Part shown: piece after piece, positions 56,201-64,000 of the stretch
Layout: the number at the start of each line of letters is the position of its first letter
Numbering within the stretch: position 1 is the stretch's first letter
Assembly: GCA_024114885.1 (NCBI GenBank)
Contig: CP099426.1
Coordinates: 372,001 to 436,000, forward strand
Reading direction: 5' to 3'
From: Septoria linicola
Taxonomy: Eukaryota; Ascomycota; Dothideomycetes; Mycosphaerellales; Mycosphaerellaceae
DNA length: 64,000 nt
Translations under genes and position numbers: made by a program
Notes under the pieces: generated by a model
Databases searched by the model: none
What the model was told of the DNA's origin: nothing
The model's input: only the letters and a program-made list of their open reading frames with translations

Positions 56201-59200
56201 ATAGCTCTTTACTCTTAGTAATTATACCTACTACTCGTATAGGCGTTAAAAACTACTACTATAGGTTAGAGTTAGTACTTCTCTCTATCGAAGAATACTA
56301 TTCTTTATAAGTCGTATAGATATAAGCTACGAGCGGTCCGCCTACGTCTCTTATACTCTAATTATCTTATAGCTATAACTTAGTCTATAGAGTAGGTAGA
56401 AGGTTAGTTACCTCTACTACCTCCTTAGCGTAATCGCTACGCCTTAATAGCGCGTTAGCTAGGTTTCGCTTACCTACCTAGTACGTTATAACGAAGTTAA
56501 ATAAGGCTAGGAATATAGCCTAATAAGCTTACCTACTAGTTAACTTCTTTACGCCTATAAACCTATAAAGGTTAGCGTAGTCGACTAGTACGTCGATCGT
56601 ATATAGAGCGCCTTCGAGGTATAGCCTCTACGCTTTAAAAGCCTTAACTACTATAAGAAGCTCCTTATCGTATATCTCGTAATTATACTCTATAGTAATT
56701 ATCTTCCTAGATATAAATATAATAGAGTACTATTTAGACCTAAAGAGTTAGCTAAGGATTATAGTAATTACGTAATTAGAGGCGTCGCTCTTAACCTATA
56801 ACCTAAGCGTAGAGTCGAAGTACCTTAGTAGTAGTACTATAGAAAAACGTTTTTTTAACTTAGCGAACGCCTACTCCTCTCGTACGGTCTACTTAAGTAG
56901 GCTAGGCTTCTTACCTATTATAGCGCCCTTAGATAACGCTATAAGTAGAGATACTACTCTAGAGTATTTAAAAATAAAACACTAGTAGAAGTTAGTAAAC
57001 CTAAGGAAGGATTAAACCTCTACGAGCGTTATAGGCGTTAGCTACGCCGCGATTACGTCTATCCTACGTAGATCTATCGTAACTCTTCTAGTAGTTATTA
57101 CGAAGCCTAGGAAATCGACTTCCTTCTACTAGAATTTATACTTTACTCTTTAAATATAGAGTCTAAACTTCTAGAGGCGCGTAAGTACGTCGTATATATC
57201 GCGTATATAGTCCGCGTAGCTCTTACTATAGATAAGAATATTATTAAGGTATACTACGTAGTACGTATCGACTAAACCTACTAGAGTATAGTTAATATAC
57301 GCCTAGAACGTAACTAGAGCGTTAGTTAGGCTAAATAGTATTACCTTATACTAGAAGTAGCTATAGCGCGTATAGAACGTAGTCTTCTAGTAGTCGCTAG
57401 GCTTGATACGAATCCGATAGTATATATCTATAAGGTCTAGAGTCGTAAACTATATAGCTTCTATAAGCCTATCTAGCGTTTTACTAATTAGAAGAAGTAG
57501 GTACCTATTCTTAATAGTAATTTCGTTTAACTCTTAGTAGTCGATATATAGCCTTAGTTTACTATCTTTCTTTAGTATAAATAGGATAGGCGTACCTACC
57601 TCGCTAACGCTACGCTCGATCTAATCGTACTTAAGGCCTATAGTAAGGTATTTCTTTAATTCCTCTAGTTCCTTACCTAACTAGTAGTATAGCGGCCTAA
57701 ATAGTAGAATAGTACCTAGACGTAGCTTAATCGTATACTCTATACTATCTACTAGCTTACTCCTTATCTCTTCTATTAGGTTTAGAATATTAGAGAACTA
57801 TTAGAACTTAGAAGAAAGAAGGTTAAGCTCTTCGCCTTCGCCTATCTTACTTATTACTACTATATATATAGTTAGTATATACTTTAAGTCCTTAAAAAAC
57901 TTATAGGCTTCCCTAACCTTAACGTTTTTAAAAGTATCGCTATAGGTCTACTTATCTAAGCTACTATCGACTCGTATACGATAAGTACGCCTCTATAGCC
58001 GACCTAAGATTATATTAGAGGTTAGTATATCGTAGGTATAAAAGATTACGCCTACTATACGCTCTACTCTTACGGAGTCTACGAGCTATATACGTATATA
58101 ATATACGCTATAATAATACCTTAATTCTTTAGTAAACGAGGTAGCTAGAGGTAAGGCGGTATTAGTTTAAGCCTTAAAGCTATAATACTATATTATAAGA
58201 TAAAGGATCTTAATACTACGTTAATATTAGTAGTATTATTAAGAAGGAATTAGGCTAGCTTAAGCCTATCCTACGCCTCGACTACGCTTTCTAGGTAGGT
58301 CGTATTTACGACTTATATAAAGAGGTATATATCGCTACTAAGCTCGGTATCTAGAGATTATAGTCCTTCTCTAATACCTTCTCTTTTTTTAGCGTCTCTA
58401 TAGTAACCTTACGTACTAATAGCTTCTTACTATCGTCTTAAGCGCTTTAGTTAAAGTAGATAGAATTAGTACTAATATACCTCTTCTACTTATAGCTATA
58501 GTATTCTAAATACTTATAGCCTATAATAGAGCGAGTAGAACCTTTGTCGCTAGAGCGACGCGTATTATTCCCTTCTAGGCTATCGTCTTACTTACGCGTA
58601 GGAGCGTCGCTCTCTACGCGCTTACGCTTCGAGTATATATCGTAGTCTCTATTACTCTAGCTTCCGCTCTAGTTATACTATATAGGAATTACTCTATCGG
58701 CTTACTCTAGACGCCTTACTAACGTAACTAAATTAGCGCGCTTACTAGGTATAGTATAATTCTTAATAATCTCTTATCGAAACGCTAGCTTTAACTTTAT
58801 AAAGAGCTAGCGTACTAGCTACGCTTTAGTATAGTCGCCTAGTTAAGACTCTAAGTAGCCTAGCTTTATAGCGAACTAGCGTACCTCTTAGCTCTTACCC
58901 TATTAGGCCTTCTTATACTCGACTATTACGAGAATCGTACGATTCGCCTAATTCTCGATAATATTATAGATAAAGCGCTTAAACTTAGTCTAAGTATAGT
59001 CTAGAGGTATTACCTTAGAGTGTTCGTTATACTAGGTCTCTTACGCCTCGCCTACGAGCTATATAATACTATATAAGACCTTTGAATCTTCTATACCGAA
59101 CTCTTATAGACTATTAAGAAAGATTACTTTAAGACTACGAATAAACTCTCTCGCCTCTTAGACTATCTTACTCTTAAAGGTATAAGGTTCTCTAACTTTA

Positions 59201-59600
59201 GAACCTTTATATCGCGTATACGATACGCTATCGTAAAGTATACTACCTATAATACTAGCGCTAGCGTCGTCTTTAAGATCGATAACGTCGAGAGTACTAG
59301 AGGTAGTCGAGGATAGAGATTCTAACTCTATAAGGAGCTAATTATTCTCTCGTCGTAGAGCGCGTACCTCTAAACGACGACGTAGCTCCTAGTTCTTAGC
59401 TTCGAGCTATATACGCTCTACCTACGTACTATCTTTAGTTATACTAGTAGACTTCTACTCCTAAATCTTATTAGTATCTATAAAATTACCTTAATTATCT
59501 ACTTCGCCTATTACGAGCTCTAGCGGCGCCGTGCCTACGTTACGTTAGAGAGCTATAGGCCTCTATAGATTACTACTTTTAGAAAAAGAAGAATTAGAAT

Positions 59601-59772
59601 TATAAAAGAAGTATATAGTAATATATAGAGCGCTCTCTTAATAATACTATTAGGATATCGTAAGACTAATTCTTACCTTCTTTTAGATATATACGCGTAC
59701 TATAATTATACTATACGCTAAGCCTACGAGCCTAAGGCAGGTCTTAGCTTTTAACCTTACCTAGCTCTTATA
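59601..59772 (-). repeat. Gypsy LTR (5' LTR in coding direction)
   Basis: 172 bp, paired with 53061-53232, flanked by AGAGC. Confidence 0.85.
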
Positions 59773-60313
59773 AGAGCTCTAGTAAGATTAATCGTATACG
59801 TAACCTATAGACTTAAAGAGAAGCTACTAAGAAGTAAGAGAGTAAAGATAAGGCTACTAAGAAGTAATAGTAATAATTAAAGACTATATAGGCTTATATT
59901 ATAAAAGAATAGAGAGCCTTAGAACGTATTTAGAAGAAGAAGAAAAAGAGTTAAATACTTAGAAACTATAGGTTTAGAAAGAGTTTAATAAATAGGTTAA
60001 ACTAACTAACTAGTAACTTAACCTTAAGTTATAAGCTTCTATAAGGCCTATAAGACGTTATAAATAAGTAACTCTATATAAGAAACTATAGATACTTAAT
60101 TTAGTAGGTTTAGAAGTAAAGGAAGCTAGTACTAAGAAGAAATAGCTACCTATAATAAAGTAATAAATAATACGTAAACTAAGCTATATTATTATACTTA
60201 AAGTTAACTAGAGTAAGCTAGATATATAGCGTAGATAACGTAGTTAAGAGTATATTAATTAGTCTACTAGTTATTAAGTTACATAACGCTTTATAAAATG
60301 AATACAATGCTAG

Positions 60314-60360
60314 AATTCCCTCGTCACGTGGTAAACCTCGTCATGTAGGGAAGCCTTCTA
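60314..60360 (-). repeat. Right terminal inverted repeat of the large pogo element
   Basis: Inverted copy of 45202-45248 with a few differences (CACGTGACGAG and CATGACGAG words). Ends in TA. Confidence 0.8.
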
Positions 60361-60602
60361 ATTTGAGCTGATCTCACATCATCCCGCTCTGACGCCATTG
60401 ACACAACAGAGCTCCAGCTAGCTAGTTAGCTACTTTGGAAGCTCTCATCTTGCTATTGTAATCAACACCTCATCTGAAGACGTGCTCTCGTGCAACATAA
60501 TACATTGTAGCTGTGTGGCACTCTTCCATCTCCCTTTACGAAACCTACACCTGTTTCCCATCCCACTCATACCTCGTCCATCCACCTAGCCAGTCCACAA
60601 CA
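60361..60602. promoter_or_regulatory. Promoter region of the SDR gene, abutting the transposon
   Basis: Only 242 bases separate the pogo end from the SDR ATG. It is CA/CT-rich near the start codon, as in fungal leaders. No TATA box is certain. Confidence 0.4.
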
Positions 60603-61457
60603 ATGCCCCCAACAACAAAAGCCATCGCCATAATCGCCGGCGTAGGCCCCGGCACCGGTGCCTCCGTCGCTCGCCGCTTCGCCCAATCCTACCCCGTCGT
60701 GCTCCTCGCACGCAACCCCGAGAACTTCAACGCTCTAGCCGAAGAGATCAACTCCTCTGGCGGCAAAGCCATTGGCATCTCGACAGATCTGGGAGATGTG
60801 AGCAGTGTGGCCAATGCGTTCAAGCAGATCCAGAGCGAGTTTCCAGATACGCCTGTTGCGGCGGCAGTGTATAATGCTAGTGGGAGATTTGTGCGGAAAG
60901 GGCTGTTGGATATGGCGGTGGAGGACTTTGTGGCGGGGTATGATGTTAGTGTGTAAGTGACATTCTGAGATCGACTTCAGAGGAGGATGGGAGAGAAAAC
61001 AGAAGAAGTGCTGATGTGAGACTGCAGAAAGGGAGCCTTTGTGTTCTCCCAACATTCAATTCCTCTGCTACTGAAGCATGCTGAGAAGAACGCCTCTGCG
61101 GACACTGCTTCGAACGTTAAGAGTGGGAACTATCCGCCTACGCTGGTGTTCACTGGCGCGACAGCTTCAGTCAAGGCCAATGCGCTGATGTCGGGCTTCG
61201 CGACTGCCAAATTCGCCATGCGTGCGCTTTCTACATCGATTGCGAAAGAGTTCGCTCCCAAGGGTCTGCATGTTGCGCATGCGATCATCGACGGTGTGAT
61301 CGACATTCCAAGGACCAAGGAGTGGTTGAAGGATCAGCCACCAGAGGCGAAGATTGCTGCTGAGGATATCGCAGAGAGCTATTGGAACTTGCATACTCAG
61401 AACAAGAGAGCTTTTACCAACGAGATAGACATTAGACCACAGTTGGAGAAGTGGTAG
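60603..61457 (+). CDS. Short-chain dehydrogenase/reductase family protein
   Basis: Exons 60603-60952 and 61028-61457 give 259 residues. A Rossmann fold opens the protein, with the cofactor loop G13-V-G-P-G-T-G, a strand ending in V-L-L-A-R-N and a Y-N-A-S-G strand. The usual catalytic Y-x-x-x-K reads F-A-T-A-K, so the active-site Tyr is Phe. Some SDR subgroups with this F-x-x-x-K are known, but classical activity is doubtful. The 75-bp intron begins GTAAGT and ends GCAG. A C-terminal substrate-side region is present and length is normal. An in-frame upstream ATG at 60513 lacks homology. Its promoter abuts the transposon nest. Confidence 0.85.
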
Positions 61458-61491
61458 ACAGCACATGAGGCTTCATAGCACATACATAATC

Positions 61492-62649
61492 TCAGAAGAG
61501 AAATGTTGGTATGCTGTCCTCAATGTCCTTGCGTTTTGCTTCGGCCTGCTCTTTCTCCCTTTGTGCTCTGCGTTTGGCGAGAAATGACGAGACTCGCGCG
61601 CCTGGCTCTTCCTTGATCGTGATCGGAGCAGGATGTGAGACCTCGGTGGCGGGGGAGGGAGATTCTTCTGCTTTAGTCGGTGATGGTCTGCGGCTTGTGA
61701 AGGGGCGATCTCGTTTTGGCGAAGGTGGCCGGGGTTGTGTGTTTTCCGACTTCGGTCTCGTTGGTGCAGGCAGCCTTGGTGGTGGTGATGAGGGAAAGGA
61801 CGGCGGTGGTCTCGCAAGAGATGATGCAGTGCGACTTGCGTATGCCTCCGATCTACTTGTCGTCGCCTTGCTCTTCACAAGCTGCTTCCGTGCAGGTCTG
61901 CCCAGGTCGTCGCTGTCCGTCTCGTCTTCCTCGTCCTCGTTCTCCTCCACCACGGGCGACAAGTCCGGCTCGGGTTCTGGCAGCGGATCTGAGCTCTCGT
62001 CTCCATCTTCCGCCAGACTTCTCCTCGATCTCGCCTGTGCAGAGCGACTAGAACTCTGCACACGACCACTCTGCGAGCCTGTCATGAGCCCGGCGAGCTG
62101 TGGATCGAGCATGTACTCATCATCGTCGTCCTCACTACCACTATCGTTGGCCATGGCCTGTTTCCTTTTCTTTGCATTCTCCTCCGCCTTCAGCTTCAGC
62201 TGCAGCTGCCTACTCTGCTGCGTGCGGCCGTCGGTGGCTCGAGCGAGAGCAGCCAGCGTCTCCTGTCCACGAGCCTTGTGACGCTTCTTAAGGTTCACAT
62301 ATGCCTCCTGGTGCAGATGCCGCGTGTAGATTTGAGCCGTCGAGTAGAACTCGTCCTCGACCATCATCCACCCATCGTCCGCCGCATAGCCCGGTTGCAG
62401 CTGCTCCTTCTGCGGCGGCGCATTGACGATTGGTGGTGGCGAGGATGAAGGCTCGCGGTACGCCGCCTTCTTCGTGTTCATTCGTGATGGTCGTGCTGGT
62501 TCGTCGTCCAGATCTTCCAGGTCAGAGCCCACCAAATCGGCGGGCGAGGAAGATCTACGCTTGACCTTGGCCTTTGCTGCATTCTCCTTTTGAGCCGCCT
62601 TCTCGGCCAGCCAGGGAAGCGTTCGTGGCATGTTGTCTCCAGCAGTCAA
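61492..62649 (-). CDS. Conserved-looking nuclear hypothetical protein, 385 aa
   Basis: A single frame, converging on the SDR gene with 34 bases between stops. The N-terminus (M-P-R-T-L-P-W-L after a second Met at residue 7) is followed by a disordered Ser/Pro part. A distinct folded block lies at about residues 90-150 (D-D-G-W-M-M-V-E-D-E-F-Y-S-T-A-Q-I-Y-T-R-H-L-H-Q-E-A-Y-V). Long acidic (E-D-E-E-D-E) and Lys/Arg-rich stretches follow, and a charged coiled-coil C-terminal end (S-S-F-L-A-K-R-R-A-Q-R-E-K). The composition suggests a nuclear protein. The middle block looks conserved to me, but I cannot name the family. Confidence 0.65.
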   Translation of the reverse strand: MTAGDNMPRTLPWLAEKAAQKENAAKAKVKRRSSSPADLVGSDLEDLDDEPARPSRMNTKKAAYREPSSSPPPIVNAPPQKEQLQPGYAADDGWMMVEDEFYSTAQIYTRHLHQEAYVNLKKRHKARGQETLAALARATDGRTQQSRQLQLKLKAEENAKKRKQAMANDSGSEDDDDEYMLDPQLAGLMTGSQSGRVQSSSRSAQARSRRSLAEDGDESSDPLPEPEPDLSPVVEENEDEEDETDSDDLGRPARKQLVKSKATTSRSEAYASRTASSLARPPPSFPSSPPPRLPAPTRPKSENTQPRPPSPKRDRPFTSRRPSPTKAEESPSPATEVSHPAPITIKEEPGARVSSFLAKRRAQREKEQAEAKRKDIEDSIPTFLF

Positions 62650-62915
62650 CTAACTTACTGCTTTCACCCAAAGCTGCCGTGCTGGACGCGTCGGGAGCGC
62701 GTCTTTGCTCGGATGAAATCTGTACTGGAGTTAAGCATGACGAGTTTGTCAAATTGCCCAATTGGTCGTCGAGTGAATGCCGTGCATGTCTTCAGAAAGT
62801 GAAAGGACAATGAAAGAGCCGCCCTCCCTCCCATCTTGCCAAGAGGTGCCTGAAGAAGTGACTTGAGCTCCGACGCCACGACATTGATGGAGAAACTAAC
62901 GACAACCTCGACAAC

Positions 62916-63603
62916 ATGCTTGCTCTTACTATTACAGCTGAGCTAGAGGGGTATAGCCACTTCCCAAATGGCCATTATTGCTGTGTACTGACCAGGAAAG
63001 TGTGACGGACCTGGTTCCAGAAGACACCGAAGCCAATCCTTTCTACTACACATTCAAGGTGCAATGCACATCATGTCGCGAAATACACCCCAACTGGGTT
63101 TCCGTGAGCCGTTTTGTATGATGCAATCAAGTGGTTCCAGCAAAGACCCTCCGTTGACGACCTTTGGATAGGAGCAAAACGAACAGTCTGGCAGCAAGGG
63201 CGAGGCCAACTTCGTCTGGCGATGCAAAAACTGCAAGGTCGGATCGACCAATACTCCATGCCCAATTACAGATGCTGATCGATCGTACAGAGAGAACACT
63301 CAGCCAATATTATCGATGCACCCAAGACATACTCCCAGCAAAGCCCCGCTAAGCCGAAGAACATCATCACGATAGATTGCAGAGGACTCGAATTCGTGGA
63401 GTTCAAGGCAGATGTAGGCTATCTCACCTTAACTTCGTGAATTTCCTAACACATTCTAGGGAGACTGGAAAGCAGTCGGCATTGAGAAAGGCACCAAGTT
63501 CGAGAGCATCGACCTCTCAGAAGGAGAATGGTTCGACTACGACGAGAAGGCCGGCGAAGAGGTCAGCATCAAGGACATCAAGTTCGGTATCAAGCGAGCA
63601 TAG
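62916..63603 (+). CDS. CXXC zinc-binding protein of the CZIB / DUF866 family
   Basis: Five exons, 62916-62950, 63001-63115, 63172-63237, 63291-63413 and 63460-63603, give 160 residues; the introns are 46-56 bp. Zinc ligands form two C-x2-C pairs, C34-T-S-C37 and C68-K-N-C71. Family blocks are present: A-E-L-E-G, Y-Y-T-F-K-V-Q-C-T-S-C, F-V-W-R-C-K-N-C-K-R-E-H-S-A, D-C-R-G-L-E-F-V-E-F, and the C-terminal W-F-D-Y-D-E-K-A-G-E-E-V-S-I. The single-exon reading is broken by stops, so all five exons are needed. The role is poorly known in fungi; the human protein C1orf123 is a zinc protein. Confidence 0.9.
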
Positions 63604-63891
63604 ACCCAACACTCGGCACTACTGCTCGCAAGTCCAGAGAAAGCTTATTACAACCGTGCCTATTGCCGCCACGTGATCAACACTTAACAGATCTCGGCAA
63701 TTTCGGTTATAACGACTACACAGCACAGCTTGGAGGGGAATTAGCCGGAGCTATCGAGCTCGGTCTGTATCATCCATCGGAGTCGGCACGTCTACGAAGC
63801 ACCGGTTGACATTGCAGGTGCTACTTGCTGCTGAACAAAAGTCTTAGAACGTTCTCCGAGGCGCTTTCATTCCGATCAAACAAGCGCAAAT
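63604..63891. other. Intergenic, tandem-gene spacer
   Basis: 288 bases between two plus-strand genes; no structure recognised. Confidence 0.4.
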
Positions 63892-64000
63892 ATGTCAGGC
63901 ACATTCGATACAGCCCTCACCAGGGCACTGGGCATCAAAGTGCCAGTGATCCAAGGCGGAATGATGTGGGTTGGCTATGCTGAACTCGCTTCTGCTGTGT
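63892..64000 (+). CDS. Nitronate monooxygenase (2-nitropropane dioxygenase family), 5' end only
   Basis: The window ends 36 codons into this gene. M-S-G-T-F-D-T-A-L-T-R-A-L-G-I-K-V-P-V-I-Q-G-G-M-M-W-V-G is the typical N-terminal beta-strand and FMN-binding loop of these TIM-barrel flavoenzymes, followed by A-E-L-A-S-A-V. They oxidise alkyl nitronates such as propionate-3-nitronate. The catalytic His and the rest lie outside the window. Confidence 0.85.
   Translation, partial: MSGTFDTALTRALGIKVPVIQGGMMWVGYAELASAV

Larger units (their letters stand above)
53061..59772 (-). mobile_element. Ty3/gypsy chromovirus, RIP-mutated, nested in pogo
   Basis: Two 172-bp LTRs flank a 6.4-kb body, with target duplication AGAGC at 53056-53060 and 59773-59777. 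The coding strand is minus: the reverse-transcriptase motif Y-L-D-D-I-L reads Y-L-N-N-I-L at 57231-57254. The integrase C-terminal passage K-L-V-D-K-F-T-R-P-F-K-V-I lies near 55.05 kb. A chromodomain-like stretch, E-V-K-K-I-L-R-T-R-V-R-K, lies near 54.83-54.93 kb, which marks the chromovirus branch. A purine tract (GAGAGAGGAGATAG) precedes the 3' LTR on the minus strand. Unlike the copia element, many CpG dinucleotides remain. Inactive. Confidence 0.88.
45202..60360 (+). mobile_element. RIP-mutated pogo element split by a copia and a gypsy insertion
   Basis: TA-flanked terminal inverted repeats of about 47 bp lie at both ends: TAGAAGGCTTCCCCACGTGA at 45202 and its inverted, slightly diverged copy ending GGGAAGCCTTCTA at 60360. 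Three pieces of one dead plus-strand pogo transposase survive: 45202-46217, 52522-53060 and 59778-60360. The first keeps a mutated catalytic motif L-N-S-Y-S-S-Y (normally L-D-G-H-S-S-H) near 46100-46132. The second continues with the P-L-D region's downstream part. The third is a Lys/Gln-rich C-terminus. Removing the insertions leaves about 2.1 kb, a normal pogo size. Confidence 0.85.

Noticed and set aside
46218..59772. The possibility of a giant Starship-like or other cargo element between 45.2 and 60.4 kb
   Set aside because: The interior is fully accounted for by pogo, copia and gypsy sequence. No tyrosine recombinase or cargo gene is visible.

Overview
This is a piece of a filamentous ascomycete chromosome. 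The genes carry many 46-120 bp GT-AG introns with CTAAC/CTGAC-type branch sites, and the families are typical of Pezizomycotina: a CFEM-type PTH11-like receptor, an HsbA-like wall protein, a fungal heme haloperoxidase, GH125, DUF7053 and an F-box cluster. Three AT-rich blocks look mutated by repeat-induced point mutation (RIP): TpA is everywhere, CpA/TpG are scarce, and TAG/TAA sit where Trp/Gln codons would be. A Dothideomycete, perhaps Mycosphaerellales, is my inference from general resemblance only.

Layout. 1-1640 is a RIP-degraded hAT transposon. 1.7-7.3 kb is loosely coding, with a Cys-motif cluster, an uncharacterised Cys-tailed protein, a 32-bp minisatellite and two head-to-head hypothetical genes. 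8.0-17 kb is secretion and cell-surface themed: an eight-Cys CFEM GPCR whose nine exons I could place, a 12-Cys small secreted protein, a secreted heme haloperoxidase-like enzyme with a GC-AG intron, a HAD phosphatase and an HsbA-like protein. 17.4-24.8 kb holds a GH125 alpha-mannosidase and five F-box or F-box-like genes. 25-38.9 kb is housekeeping: tubulin cofactor D and DNA polymerase delta subunit Pol32 (head-to-head), an MFS sugar transporter, a mitochondrial S-adenosylmethionine carrier, a small Myb-like nuclear protein, a TMEM19/DUF92 membrane protein and a hypothetical membrane protein.

39.1-42.76 kb is two abutting, tail-to-tail, RIP-mutated Fot1/pogo DNA transposons that share one TA. 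A DUF7053 gene follows at 43.3-44.8 kb. 45.2-60.36 kb is a nested transposon block: a RIP-mutated pogo element (TA-flanked, long terminal inverted repeats) carrying a Ty1/copia element (278-bp LTRs, target duplication ACTAC) and a Ty3/gypsy chromovirus (172-bp LTRs, target duplication AGAGC). Unique sequence resumes with an SDR gene, a nuclear hypothetical gene, a CZIB/DUF866 zinc protein and the start of a nitronate monooxygenase gene.

The genes do not form an obvious metabolic cluster. The nearest thing to a theme is the 8-17 kb group of surface and secreted proteins, and the F-box cluster beside it. I saw no tRNA, rRNA or CRISPR array. All exon models were worked out by eye from splice consensus, reading frame and family resemblance; no search was run. 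I found no convincing new biological system; the best leads are in the findings.
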